NCBI GenBank assembly: GCA_964581385.1
Contig: CAZOOK010000003.1
Location: 124,001-188,000, forward strand
DNA length: 64,000 nt
Source of the DNA: CAZOOK01 sp964581385
Lineage (GTDB): Bacteria > Pseudomonadota > Gammaproteobacteria > Nevskiales > Nevskiaceae
Reading direction: 5' to 3'
Below are positions 1 through 8,780 of this stretch, piece after piece (within the stretch, counting starts at the first letter, position 1; every line of letters starts with the position of its first letter). Under the pieces are notes generated by a model that ran no database searches, had not been told where the DNA came from, and was given only the letters and a program-made list of their open reading frames with translations. The translations under genes were made by a program, and so were the position numbers.

Positions 1-117
1 CTCGCGCACCAGCGCCATCGGTTTGCGCCGCGGTCCCCAGCCGCCGATGCCAATTGTCATGCCATCGCGCAGCTGCGCAACAGCGTCTTTCGCCGTTTTT
101 GTTTTATCGAGTGCCAT
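1..117 (-). CDS. CoA-transferase subunit A, N-terminal part (cut by window edge)
   Basis: Only the first 39 residues are present. They read MALDKTKTAKDAVAQLRDGM and continue into a Gly-rich stretch with IGGWGPRRKPMALVRE. This start is characteristic of the alpha subunit of class I CoA-transferases of the IpdA type, which in steroid degraders act on late ring C/D intermediates. The gene lies directly downstream of an extradiol dioxygenase on the same strand (19 bases between stop and start), which suggests co-transcription in a ring-degradation operon running out of the window. The IpdA assignment within the CoA-transferase family is an inference from the short N-terminus and the neighbour. 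Confidence 0.75.
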   Translation of the reverse strand, partial: MALDKTKTAKDAVAQLRDGMTIGIGGWGPRRKPMALVRE

Positions 118-136
118 TGCGGATTTCGGTGTTGAA

Positions 137-1036
137 TCAGCGGAAGCCCACTGAGAAATCGTGGCCCCACAGGCTCACCGCCGTCGTTTCGAACGCAGTG
201 TGATGGTTCCAATCCACGGTCAGGCCGCCGTAGCCATATTCGATGGCAAAGTTCGAAGGCGTGTTCATATAGAACGAAACCATCTTGTCGTTCACGTGAC
301 GGCCAAGCGTCGCGATCAGCTTGACCTTGTTCTTCTGCATGCGGTCGTAACCGCGACCGACCTCATCCATCGACGGCACTTCGGCCATGATGTGCACGCA
401 GCCCGACGGAATCGGCGCTTCGAACAGCGCTAGGCTGTGATGCCGCGAATTGGCGCAATGCAGGAAGTAGATGCGGGCAACCGGGGCATTCGGCTCGGGC
501 CCAAATTTGTGACGGAAGATGTCCGATAGTCCGAAGCCGAGCACGTCACGGAAAAATGCGTAGGTCTCGTCGAACTTCGGCGCCGCTGGCAGGACGGTGT
601 GGCCCATGCCTTGTTCACCGGTGACGAAGCTCTGCACGCCCACCGGCGACATGAAACGTTGAAAGTCGGTGATGAAACCCCAGACCAGCTCGTGGCGGTT
701 GCCGGCTGGATCGCTGAAGCTCACCACGTCCTGCACCTTGCGCGCAGCCCGCAGCGCTTCACTGCCGCGCGTCACCTTCACACCGGCCTTTTCCAGTTTG
801 GCAACGGTTTCGGCGAACGCTTCGGGGCCGCCAACTTCCCAACCGGACGCGTGGTAACGGTCTTCCGAACCCTTCTGCACCGCAATGCGGAACGCCCGCT
901 CGTCCATCTTCAAGTAAACGCCGCCCTCTGGCGCATCCGCACCGGCCATGCCGAGCGTTTGCTCTCCGAACTGCCGCCAGTTCGAGGGTTGCGTGGATTC
1001 CGCCACGACGTACGCGAGCGCCTGAATATTCGACAT
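137..1036 (-). CDS. Extradiol ring-cleavage dioxygenase (VOC family, BphC/HsaC-like)
   Basis: A 299-residue protein of two vicinal-oxygen-chelate domains, the usual length of type I extradiol dioxygenases that cleave biphenyl- or steroid-derived catechols. The metal ligands appear as His146 (GMGH), His200 (SRHHSLALF) and Glu266 (FAIEYGYGG), spaced as in BphC. The start at MSNIQALAYV is chosen because homologues begin there; the frame stays open 66 bases further upstream. The CoA-transferase follows directly. The substrate cannot be read from sequence; a steroid A-ring catechol (HsaC/TesB role) is inferred from the IpdA-like neighbour and from the lipid and steroid flavour of other genes in the window. 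Confidence 0.85.
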   Translation of the reverse strand: MSNIQALAYVVAESTQPSNWRQFGEQTLGMAGADAPEGGVYLKMDERAFRIAVQKGSEDRYHASGWEVGGPEAFAETVAKLEKAGVKVTRGSEALRAARKVQDVVSFSDPAGNRHELVWGFITDFQRFMSPVGVQSFVTGEQGMGHTVLPAAPKFDETYAFFRDVLGFGLSDIFRHKFGPEPNAPVARIYFLHCANSRHHSLALFEAPIPSGCVHIMAEVPSMDEVGRGYDRMQKNKVKLIATLGRHVNDKMVSFYMNTPSNFAIEYGYGGLTVDWNHHTAFETTAVSLWGHDFSVGFR

Positions 1037-1232
1037 GGGACCGTTCATCCTAACGGAATTTAGTGAGGTGATTATTGGGTTTGAACCACCTCCGAACTTC
1101 ATCCGATAAGACTAGGATAAAGCCCTCCCAAGCGACGTATCAGCTTGAATTTATAGGCAGACAGTAAAAAAGCAGCCTCGCCGAGCCCGTCTCCATACGC
1201 CAGCGCACAGTCAAGCTGTGAGAGCAGCGCAG

Positions 1233-1260
1233 CGGCTCGCCGGAATCGTCGGGCGAGCCG
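1233..1260. terminator. Hairpin, possible terminator between convergently facing features
   Basis: A perfect 9-bp inverted repeat (CGGCTCGCC / GGCGAGCCG) with a 10-base loop lies just downstream of the lysine-rich minus-strand gene. No T-run follows on either strand, so it may be a Rho-dependent or mRNA-stabilising structure rather than an intrinsic terminator. Confidence 0.4.
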
Positions 1261-1282
1261 CGTTAACGCTTGCCCTGTTTTC

Positions 1283-1609
1283 TTACTTTCCTGCCGATTT
1301 CCGCACCACGCGCTTTGTTCCCCGCGCCGCGGCCGGCTTATGCAGCAACTTCTGCCGCTTCGCCAGATTTTCGATCTGCTTGGTAGCCGCCTTGCGCTTC
1401 CGGTCAATCATCTTGATCGTCGCATTGATTTCGGCTTTCGCTTTCTTCGTCAGATCAGCGCCTGCACCACCGAGACTGCGGAACAGTTTGGCTTCCGCTT
1501 CCGCGAGCGCGGCCAACGATGCCTCCGTGTGTCCCCACGCCACCTGCGCGTGCTTCCACGCGGCACGCACATCTTTTAACGGGTCCGCCATCACCGATTT
1601 CTTTGCCAT
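1283..1609 (-). CDS. Lysine-rich helical hypothetical protein
   Basis: A 108-residue protein with no signal peptide or membrane segment. The N-terminal part is predicted helical (Ala/Glu/Lys-rich, AALAEAEAKLFRSLGG), followed by KKAKAEINATIKMIDRKRKAATKQ and a strongly basic tail (KRVVRKSAGK). The composition resembles small nucleoid-associated or histone H1-like bacterial proteins, but I see no family-defining motif. It faces away from psd, with an FNR-like box between the two start codons. Function unknown; a DNA- or RNA-binding role is only suggested by the basic tail. Confidence 0.6.
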   Translation of the reverse strand: MAKKSVMADPLKDVRAAWKHAQVAWGHTEASLAALAEAEAKLFRSLGGAGADLTKKAKAEINATIKMIDRKRKAATKQIENLAKRQKLLHKPAAARGTKRVVRKSAGK

Positions 1610-1737
1610 GTCGCGTCCTCAAGATTTATGGAGTGAGTTTTCGATCCGTGACACGAGGCGCGTGGTTTCGTGAAAAGCCCGCATTGCCTATGCCACGTAA
1701 TACAAACTCATCATACCGAGACCGGCGTAGACGCTTG

Positions 1738-1751
1738 TTGATTTGGATCAA
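1738..1751. promoter_or_regulatory. FNR/ANR-type box
   Basis: TTGATTTGGATCAA is a perfect match to the dyad TTGAT-N4-ATCAA recognised by FNR/ANR-type regulators. It lies 129 bases upstream of the lysine-rich gene and about 134 bases upstream of the chosen psd start, so it could serve either divergent promoter. The two Crp-family proteins in this window lack an obvious N-terminal Cys cluster, so the cognate FNR would be elsewhere. Confidence 0.6.
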
Positions 1752-1885
1752 GCGCAGCTCCCACGCCGGCCGCAGAAGCGGCGCGCGATATCATGGCCGC
1801 ATGGCGCGGCGCGCAGATCTATCGCCAGTACCGCAAAATAGCCGGATCAGACCCGCCCCCCGATCCCGGTCAACGACTGTCACCG

Positions 1886-2782
1886 ATGAGCCCGAACACG
1901 GATACCCCGAAGTGGCGCGACCATTTGTTTGTCGCTTTCCAGAAAATCCTGCCCACACGACTGCTGTCATCGTTGATGTTCCATATCGCGCAATCGCGCA
2001 ACCCGCTACTGAGCCGCGCGCTGATCCGCTACTTCGCGCGTCGCTATGACATCCGCCTCGCCGAGTGCGAGTTCGAGCGCTTGGTCAACTACGACAGCTT
2101 TGCCCATTTTTTTACGCGCGGGCTCAAATCCGACGCACGCCTTCCTTCGCGTGACGCGGACGCGCTGTCGTCGCCGGTCGACGGCACCGTCAGCCAGATC
2201 GGCCAGTTGCAGACCGGACGGCTGATCCAGGCCAAGGGCCGCCTGTACAGCGCCGCCGACCTGCTCCACGACGCTGCCGTCGCCGATGAATTCATCAGCG
2301 GCAGCTTCGCCACGATCTACCTGTCGCCGCGCGACTACCATCGCGTGCACATGCCGGTCGACGGCCAGTTGCGCCATTGGACCTACGTCCCCGGCCGGCT
2401 GTTCAGCGTCAATCCGGCGACCGTGCGCGCCCTGCCGGACCTGTTCCTGCGCAACGAACGCCTATGCGCGATCTTCGATACCGCGTTCGGCCCGCTGGCG
2501 GTGGTGATGGTCGGCGCGATGATTGTCGGTGGCCTGGAAACGGTGTGGACCGGTCGCGTCACGCCCCCGCACCGCCGCGATCACGAGCCGTCTCTATATC
2601 GCTCAATGGAGCCGATCCAGCTCAAGCGCGGTGCCGAACTGGGACGATTCAACATCGGTTCCACCGTGATCCTGTTGTTCCCGCGCGACGCAGCCAACTG
2701 GCGCAAGGAAATCGTGGCCGGCGTCTCAGTACGAATGAACCAGCCACTGGCACAGATCAATCGCTACAGGGTCAAGAAATGA
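1886..2782 (+). CDS. psd: Phosphatidylserine decarboxylase proenzyme
   Basis: The 298-residue protein converts phosphatidylserine to phosphatidylethanolamine at the inner membrane, using a pyruvoyl group made by self-cleavage. Visible signatures are SSPVDGTVSQIG, the YLSPRDYHRVHMP block and, near the C-terminus, FNIGSTVILLF, in which Ser259 of GST would become the pyruvoyl residue (LGST in the E. coli enzyme). The start at MSPNTDTPKWRDHL gives the normal length; the frame stays open to an earlier ATG at 1793. The TGA overlaps the ATG of the MoxR gene by four bases, so the two are translationally coupled. Confidence 0.92.
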   Translation: MSPNTDTPKWRDHLFVAFQKILPTRLLSSLMFHIAQSRNPLLSRALIRYFARRYDIRLAECEFERLVNYDSFAHFFTRGLKSDARLPSRDADALSSPVDGTVSQIGQLQTGRLIQAKGRLYSAADLLHDAAVADEFISGSFATIYLSPRDYHRVHMPVDGQLRHWTYVPGRLFSVNPATVRALPDLFLRNERLCAIFDTAFGPLAVVMVGAMIVGGLETVWTGRVTPPHRRDHEPSLYRSMEPIQLKRGAELGRFNIGSTVILLFPRDAANWRKEIVAGVSVRMNQPLAQINRYRVKK

Positions 2783-3717
2783 ACGACAAGCAAGACACCC
2801 AGGCGATGGAAGCGACGTTGCAGCGCACGCTGTCCGCGCTCGGCAACATCGTCTTCGGCAAGAACCGCGAACTGCGGCTGGCACTCACTTGCCTGCTCGC
2901 GCGCGGCCATCTACTGATCGAAGACATCCCCGGCGTCGGCAAGACCACCTTGGCACTGGCACTGGCGCAGGTACTGGGACTCGAATTCCGCCGCGTGCAA
3001 TTCACCAGCGACCTGTTGCCCGCGGACATTCTCGGCGTATCGATCTACGAACCCGCCACCGGCGGCTTCCGCTTCCATCCCGGACCGATCTTCGCGCAAC
3101 TGGTGCTTGCCGACGAAGTCAACCGCGCGAGTCCGAAAACGCAGAGCGCGCTGCTCGAAGCCATGGAAGAACGCCAGATCACCATCGACGGCGTCACGCG
3201 CGCACTGCCGGAACCGTTCTTCGTCATCGCCACGCAGAATCCGCTGGAACAGATCGGCACCTACCCGCTGCCGGAGTCGCAGCTCGACCGCTTCCTGATG
3301 CGCCTCTCGCTCGGCTATCCATCGCAGCACGCCGAGCGCGCACTGCTCACCGAACCCGAGCGGCGCGAAGTGCTCGCGGAGACGGCGGCTGTACTGACCC
3401 CGGGACAACTGCACGAACTCCAGAATGCAGCGAAAGCGGTGCGCACCACACCGGCGTTGATCGATTACGTGCTCGCACTCGTACAAGCCACGCGCAGCCA
3501 TCGTGGATTGCGCCACGGCCTGTCACCTCGCGCTGGCCTCGCACTCCGCCGCGCCGCGCAGGCCTGGGCACTGCTCGAAGGCCGCCACGGCGTGATCCCC
3601 GAAGACGTGCAGGCGGTGTTCGAAGCCGTGGTCAACCATCGGCTGATTGCATCCGAGGAACGCACCGGCAACACATCGATGGCCGCGCAGATTCTGGCGT
3701 CGGTGGCGATTCCCTAG
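2779..3717 (+). CDS. MoxR-family AAA+ ATPase
   Basis: A 312-residue AAA+ protein with Walker A at residues 51-58 (PGVGKTTL), Walker B at 108-114 (LVLADEV) and a sensor I region VIATQNP, followed by the short MoxR lid domain. MoxR proteins act as chaperone-like ATPases, usually encoded next to a DUF58 protein and often a transglutaminase-like membrane protein. Here the start overlaps psd (ATGA), but DUF58 is not next: about 5 kb of opposite-strand genes intervene before it appears at 8,781. The much longer open frame from 2,377 is out of keeping with the family and overlaps psd. Confidence 0.9.
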   Translation: MNDKQDTQAMEATLQRTLSALGNIVFGKNRELRLALTCLLARGHLLIEDIPGVGKTTLALALAQVLGLEFRRVQFTSDLLPADILGVSIYEPATGGFRFHPGPIFAQLVLADEVNRASPKTQSALLEAMEERQITIDGVTRALPEPFFVIATQNPLEQIGTYPLPESQLDRFLMRLSLGYPSQHAERALLTEPERREVLAETAAVLTPGQLHELQNAAKAVRTTPALIDYVLALVQATRSHRGLRHGLSPRAGLALRRAAQAWALLEGRHGVIPEDVQAVFEAVVNHRLIASEERTGNTSMAAQILASVAIP

Positions 3718-3920
3718 GGTGCGGCAGCAGCACTCGTTGGACCCAGCTCTGCCGTTAATCTGCGACTGTCGCAGTCGTGCCAGGAGCGGTCACTGGAAGA
3801 CTGGAATTCATTGCCGCAAAGCGGACGTTCGCTACTCGCTCGATTCTCAGGTTCAGCCGCGACTTTGGCGGCACGAAACAATGGAAATGTTAGGCGTCAC
3901 TTTGCGCGAAACCGACCCGC

Positions 3921-4610
3921 TCACGATCGCCTCTTTAAGCCCTTTTGCGGGCGCACCGTGACTGCCTTGACCTGGTGCTGCTCCACCATTGCAAACCGGC
4001 CGAATGCTGGTCGTGCCTTCCATACGCGGACCGGCGCAACTACTTCACCAAGGAGGTCAACGACCTTCGCCGTGGTCCATGCGCAGCGATGACCGATGAT
4101 CACCGCACGCAATTGCAATTGCGGTCCAAAATCGGTGTAGTAGAGACCAGTATTTGGGTCAGGTATCTTCAGTTCGGCCAACACTCGTCGCTCTGCTTCC
4201 GATTTCCACGCCGTGCTCTTGGAAATAAGAACTTTGTTGAGCAATTCGACTGACAGTCCGTGGTTCGGGAGGTGCGCACCAAACTCAACGTCTATCTTTT
4301 CGTCAGTGTAATTCACCGTGCTGACTAGTTTGTCCTCGACATGGAACCCTAGGCAGACGCCAGCGTGCTTGTCGGCGTAGTGTGCCCACATCATGGGGTT
4401 GTCCCAGACCGCGCCAAAGCAAATCATGCCTGTGCGTTCGTTGTGGTATTGCTCGATCGTTTTGACGATCTTGCGCCGACTTTGGTCGCGACTGCCGATC
4501 AAGTTTAGCTCGAACGGATCGTTCGCCTCATAGAACCGCGAGAGCTTAAGCCGGCGCTCCTTCAAGATCACCTCAGCCCACTTAGAAGTCGTCATGTAAT
4601 ACAGGCGCAT
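3921..4610 (-). CDS. DUF2971 family protein
   Basis: A 229-residue soluble protein beginning MRLYYMTTSKWAEVIL. The segments RLKLSRFYEANDPFEL, MICFGAVWDNPMMWAHYADKHAGVCLGF and KSTAWKSEAERRV are typical of DUF2971, a family of unknown function that often appears in accessory and defence-rich DNA. Base composition is visibly lower in GC than the flanking psd-moxR and DUF58 genes, which fits horizontal acquisition. It opens the block that separates MoxR from DUF58. No catalytic role is assigned. Confidence 0.75.
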   Translation of the reverse strand: MRLYYMTTSKWAEVILKERRLKLSRFYEANDPFELNLIGSRDQSRRKIVKTIEQYHNERTGMICFGAVWDNPMMWAHYADKHAGVCLGFHVEDKLVSTVNYTDEKIDVEFGAHLPNHGLSVELLNKVLISKSTAWKSEAERRVLAELKIPDPNTGLYYTDFGPQLQLRAVIIGHRCAWTTAKVVDLLGEVVAPVRVWKARPAFGRFAMVEQHQVKAVTVRPQKGLKRRS

Positions 4611-4664
4611 GCACGTCTCGCGTGGCGGGTGGTTGTGCCTTGTCGGGCAGAAATGCCTGCACGT

Positions 4665-5210
4665 TTATTTAGGTCCAGCGTCCACGCGGCGATAAATTCG
4701 TTCCAACGTCACCGCCGTGTCTTCCCGCGGTGCCGCAGCAAGAGCATTCGCACCATCAAACGTAATCGCGGTCACCATGTCCCGCTCAACCATCGCATCG
4801 ATTGTCGTCGTACTGCCGCCGATCTTGCCGTTTGACATGCGACATCCTGAGTAATCGATGCGAAGCGACGATCTCCCTGGAGGAAGCGGAAACCGGAAGC
4901 CAGAGTCCACGTGAAATGGCGCCACATCGCCAGCTGGATACACGGCCTCGTCCAAATACGGCTCCCGTTCTCGGGTAATCTCAATAGAGCAGGTCTCTGG
5001 ACGGTGTTCGGCGGTGCTAGACGAATCCGGCGGAATCGCAGGAATGTTTTGATCGGCGATTGTCACCTCAACCCACCCGTGCGGCTGGGCGAGGATGTAG
5101 CTTTCGCGATGAGGAGAAAGAGCTGTAGCACAGCCTGTGGCTGCCAAGAGGACTGCAGCCGTAGCGGCTCTGGCGACTTTCACAATTAAGTCCATGTCGT
5201 CTAAGTCCAT
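4665..5210 (-). CDS. Predicted lipoprotein of unknown function
   Basis: A 181-residue protein with a hydrophobic N-terminus ending in the lipobox LLAATGC (Cys27 from the first Met), so it is probably a lipid-anchored envelope protein. The rest is a beta-rich domain with Cys pairs (ETCSIEI, YSGCRMS) and no family I recognise. Two candidate starts exist because a 15-bp tandem duplication copies the start region; the outer ATG has a GGGGA Shine-Dalgarno-like element, the inner one (5195) does not. It lies in the lower-GC block between MoxR and DUF58. Confidence 0.6.
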   Translation of the reverse strand: MDLDDMDLIVKVARAATAAVLLAATGCATALSPHRESYILAQPHGWVEVTIADQNIPAIPPDSSSTAEHRPETCSIEITREREPYLDEAVYPAGDVAPFHVDSGFRFPLPPGRSSLRIDYSGCRMSNGKIGGSTTTIDAMVERDMVTAITFDGANALAAAPREDTAVTLERIYRRVDAGPK

Positions 5211-5216
5211 GTCGTC
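5187..5216. repeat. 15-bp tandem duplication over a start codon
   Basis: TAAGTCCATGTCGTC occurs twice in immediate succession. Read on the minus strand each copy supplies an ATG, so the duplication adds the residues MDLDD in frame ahead of the lipoprotein signal sequence. Confidence 0.9.
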
Positions 5217-5385
5217 CCCATCGAATAAAGGCTGATCTGCTTAGTGTAGAGCGCCCAAGAGCTGCCGGTGGCGATTGTTTCAAATGGGCTGCAAGCAACG
5301 GAACTTCACCAACCGGACTAAACCGCTTGCACTTCAGGGTGCTTTTAGATCCGGTGGGACTCAGAGCCATTAACGGAGCCGCCGA

Positions 5386-7428
5386 CTATTTGGGTGATTG
5401 TTTCGAGGACTCGCCAGCTCCGACGGTGGGCGGATCCGGAGGCTTGCTGTCCGCGGCGCCGGCGGATTCAGAACCAATGTTTCGTTCCAGGAACGCCAAC
5501 ATCTTCTCGTACATGTCCTGACGGTTCTTTTCGCCGAAGAAGCCGTGGCCTTCATTCGGTTTGACCAACCATTCGTAGTGAAGATGCCGGGATTCGAGTG
5601 CCTCTCGCAGAAGATTCGCCTGGTTGACCGGTACTCGCTCGTCTTCTTCCCCGTGTACGATCATGACATCGGCTTTGAGCTTGTCGATTAGCGTGATCGG
5701 TGAAGCCTGCTTCAGCCGCTCTGGAGTGTTGCTGACGAACTCGGCGATGAAATTACGCCCATTGCCATTGCTCGAGATATCGGTATCGCGCTTCCACCGA
5801 TTCAGGTCATAAATACCAGCATATCCGATGACGCATCGATACAGATCAGGTTCTCGAACCGCACTCATCATCGCTGCGTATCCGCCATAGCTCCCTCCGT
5901 AAATGCAGATCCGGCCGGGCTTGGCAAAGCCCTGCTTGATCGCCCATTGGGTGCCATCGGTGATGTCGTCGATCATGATGCTGTCCCAGCGCTGGCGTCC
6001 CGCATTCAGAAAGCTTTCGCCATAGCCGCCCGAGCCACGAAAATTGACTTGCAGGACCGCATAGCCGCGACTGGCCAGCAGCTGAGCATCGGCATCCCAT
6101 GCCCAGGTGTCGAGTGTCCCAAATGGTCCGCCATGAGGATAAACGACGAGCGGCAGGTTTTGCGGTTCATGCCCTTTGGGCAGCGTGATGATTCCGTGAA
6201 TGGATTGTCCGTCCCGTGCTTTGAACTCGATGGCGCGGCGTTCGGACATCTGGTCTGGATCGATCCAACTGCGCGCAGAACCCATATAGTCGGCTTTCAT
6301 CGCAGCGGCATCGAAGAGGTAGTAATCCCCGGGATTGCGATCGCTGTAGACATGGAGAACAACTTTCTTGCCATCATCAGTGTGTGATACCGGCACGATG
6401 AGCTGGTTCGGAAACACCTTTTGCAATTCGTGCAGTCTCTGCCGGTCCAGATTATCGGTGTCGAGTAAACGTTCCCACGGCGGATTTCCTTCGTAGACTG
6501 CAGCGATCGGCTCCTTTCCATCGAAGGACATCACGGTGTCTGTGACGTCCGCGGCATCATCGCAGCTCAGCCGTTTATGCGTGGCCGTCCCAAATTCCTG
6601 CTCGACGATGCACAAGCGGTCACTACCATCGTCGGATTCGACAAATACGCGTTTGTCGTCGCTGGAAATTGCGAATGGAATGATCCGGCTTTCCCGAAGA
6701 TCGCCGGCATTGAGTGGAGTCCACTCGCCGTCGTCGCCAGATCTGGAAAACGTACGCGCTCGCCAGTGTTCGTCAACCGCGACGGCGTAGCGAGGCATGC
6801 CCTTGGAATCGACGAGAAACCGGGTATACCCCTGGATCGGTCCGATGTTGAGCGAGGCACTGGTTCCGGAGTAAACATTCACGCGTTTTAGCTCACCGTT
6901 TCTGATGCGCGCAGAACGCGGAAAATCGTTGACCGCAATGATTGCGGAATGCGGATCGCCGGGCATGGGTTCGATAAACTCTGCGTCACGAAAATCCGCA
7001 TCGGAACCGCTTCTGGGTATGCGAGAACCGGTTACATCCCCGCCGCGAAAACCGTACACGTAACGCATACTTTCGCCGGCGCTCATGTCCGCACTCATCG
7101 ACACCAGTTCGCCAGTCAACCGGGGCCGGTTCTGAAAACCATCCGGTTCGGCGAATGACAGAACGATGCGTTCAGAGCCCACCCAAGCGTAACTTCCAAG
7201 TCGCCAATCCTTGCCGATATCCAGTTTCGCAGTGATCTTATGATCAGATAGCCGCTGGACGACCAAATAGTCGTGCCCGTCCATCAGCCTGGCCTCCGCG
7301 AGATATTTCCCGTCCGGCGAAATGGTTAGATGCGTGATTTCGGGATCTCTGGCGAAATCCGCGATCGGGATTTCGGCCGCTGAAACCGCGGCGGGAATCA
7401 TGAGTACAGCAATGATCTTTCTTGGCAT
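5386..7428 (-). CDS. Secreted S9-family peptidase (acylaminoacyl/dipeptidyl peptidase type)
   Basis: A 680-residue protein with a short signal peptide (MPRKIIAVLMIPAAVSAAE), an N-terminal beta-propeller-like region with TISPDGKYL motifs, and a C-terminal alpha/beta hydrolase domain. The catalytic triad is visible: Ser513 in YGGSYGGY, Asp596 in VHGEEDERVP and His628 in NEGHGFF. S9 peptidases cleave short peptides or acylated peptide ends; periplasmic location is inferred from the signal peptide. The C-terminal tail after residue 640 is low-complexity (SKPPDPPTVGAG). It lies in the block between MoxR and DUF58 and has its own upstream space on the minus strand. Confidence 0.88.
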   Translation of the reverse strand: MPRKIIAVLMIPAAVSAAEIPIADFARDPEITHLTISPDGKYLAEARLMDGHDYLVVQRLSDHKITAKLDIGKDWRLGSYAWVGSERIVLSFAEPDGFQNRPRLTGELVSMSADMSAGESMRYVYGFRGGDVTGSRIPRSGSDADFRDAEFIEPMPGDPHSAIIAVNDFPRSARIRNGELKRVNVYSGTSASLNIGPIQGYTRFLVDSKGMPRYAVAVDEHWRARTFSRSGDDGEWTPLNAGDLRESRIIPFAISSDDKRVFVESDDGSDRLCIVEQEFGTATHKRLSCDDAADVTDTVMSFDGKEPIAAVYEGNPPWERLLDTDNLDRQRLHELQKVFPNQLIVPVSHTDDGKKVVLHVYSDRNPGDYYLFDAAAMKADYMGSARSWIDPDQMSERRAIEFKARDGQSIHGIITLPKGHEPQNLPLVVYPHGGPFGTLDTWAWDADAQLLASRGYAVLQVNFRGSGGYGESFLNAGRQRWDSIMIDDITDGTQWAIKQGFAKPGRICIYGGSYGGYAAMMSAVREPDLYRCVIGYAGIYDLNRWKRDTDISSNGNGRNFIAEFVSNTPERLKQASPITLIDKLKADVMIVHGEEDERVPVNQANLLREALESRHLHYEWLVKPNEGHGFFGEKNRQDMYEKMLAFLERNIGSESAGAADSKPPDPPTVGAGESSKQSPK

Positions 7429-7509
7429 GACAACTCTTACAGAGACGGCAGGACTGATGTCGTGGATGTGATTGATCTATCCATGTATTACAAGTCGCCC
7501 GTCTCGCTC

Positions 7510-8586
7510 TCAGCCCGCTGCTAAAGGATAGGTGATGTAGCCTTCAGCGCCCTGCGAATACCAGGTCTTCTGATCGTCGGTGTTGAGCGCCAAGTCCTTT
7601 TTAAAGCGATATGGCAGATCGGGGTTTGCCAGGAATTTCCGGCCGAAAGTGATGGCATCGGCCGCACCGCCGGAGAGTGCCGCCTGTCCGCGCTCGAAGT
7701 CGTAATCCGAGTTGAGTACCAATGCACCTTTGAATGCTTTGCGGATAAGCGGGGCCACCGGTGGACGCTCCGATTTGCCGAAGGTGCCGTCGAGTCCAGG
7801 CTCGCGCAATTCCAGGAATGTGATGCCGAACTGATTGAGAATCGCCGCCGCCGCGGGGAACAACTCGGCTTGGTTACTATCGTCGACACCCTGTGAATCT
7901 CCGTTCGGCGACAGGCGCACCGCGGTCCGCTCCGCACCTACGGTGCCGACCAAAGCTTCGACCACTTCGCGTAGCAGCCGCACGCGATTTTCGATCGGAC
8001 CGCCGTAGGCATCGCTGCGCTTGTTGCTGCCGTCGCGCAGGAACTGGTCGATGAGATAGCCGTTGGCGGCATGGAGTTGTACGCCGTCGAATCCAGCATC
8101 GATGGCATTTCGTGCCGCTGTCACGTAGTCGCCAATCAGGCGTGGAATTTCATTGATCGCCAATGGCCGCGCCTCAACGTAAGGCTGTTTCCCTTCGTAG
8201 GTGTAGGCCTTGCCCGGCGCGGTGGTCGCGCTCGCGGACACGGGCTGAACGCCGTGCAGGGACGGATGAACGAGTCGGCCCATATGCCAAAGCTGCGCGA
8301 ATATGCGGCCACCTGCCTTATGCACTGCATCGTTCACCCGCTTCCAGTGCTCCACCTGCTCAGAGCTCCACAGACCCGGAGCGTATGGCCAACCGCTGCC
8401 CTCGACGGTGATGCCAGTGGCTTCCGTGATAATCAATCCGGCCGACGCGCGCTGCGCGTAGTAGGTGACCATAACGTCGGTCGGGACATGATCGCGGGTG
8501 CTGCGGCCGCGCGTCAGGGGTGCCATCCAGATGCGGTTGGCGCAGGTCAAGCGCCCGATCTTGATCGGGTCAAATAACGTGGGCAT
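7510..8586 (-). CDS. Old yellow enzyme family FMN-dependent alkene reductase
   Basis: A 358-residue TIM-barrel flavoprotein, the usual length of NemA/OYE enzymes that reduce activated C=C bonds with NAD(P)H. Signatures are MAPLTRGRS near the N-terminus, FAQLWHMGRLVHP, and the block VQLHAANGYLIDQFLRDGSNKRSDAYGG containing the His-x-x-Asn substrate-binding pair, then RLSPNG and TFGRKFLANPDLP. Some family members act on steroid enones, which would fit other genes here, but the substrate cannot be deduced. It is the last gene of the minus-strand block before DUF58. Confidence 0.9.
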   Translation of the reverse strand: MPTLFDPIKIGRLTCANRIWMAPLTRGRSTRDHVPTDVMVTYYAQRASAGLIITEATGITVEGSGWPYAPGLWSSEQVEHWKRVNDAVHKAGGRIFAQLWHMGRLVHPSLHGVQPVSASATTAPGKAYTYEGKQPYVEARPLAINEIPRLIGDYVTAARNAIDAGFDGVQLHAANGYLIDQFLRDGSNKRSDAYGGPIENRVRLLREVVEALVGTVGAERTAVRLSPNGDSQGVDDSNQAELFPAAAAILNQFGITFLELREPGLDGTFGKSERPPVAPLIRKAFKGALVLNSDYDFERGQAALSGGAADAITFGRKFLANPDLPYRFKKDLALNTDDQKTWYSQGAEGYITYPLAAG

Positions 8587-8780
8587 AAGATCCTTCGTAA
8601 AATGGGAGGTGTTTCGTTCGGGGACGTTAACATGTCAGTCAACCCGAGCATCTGAGAGCTTTTCTCAGCACGATTGCCGCATGCCATTTTAATGGACGGG
8701 ATATCCCCGGTTCAGCAAATACTCTTTTTGGATAGCAACGCAACGGTCAAAGTCAGTTGGCTGACCACAGGAACGGCATC

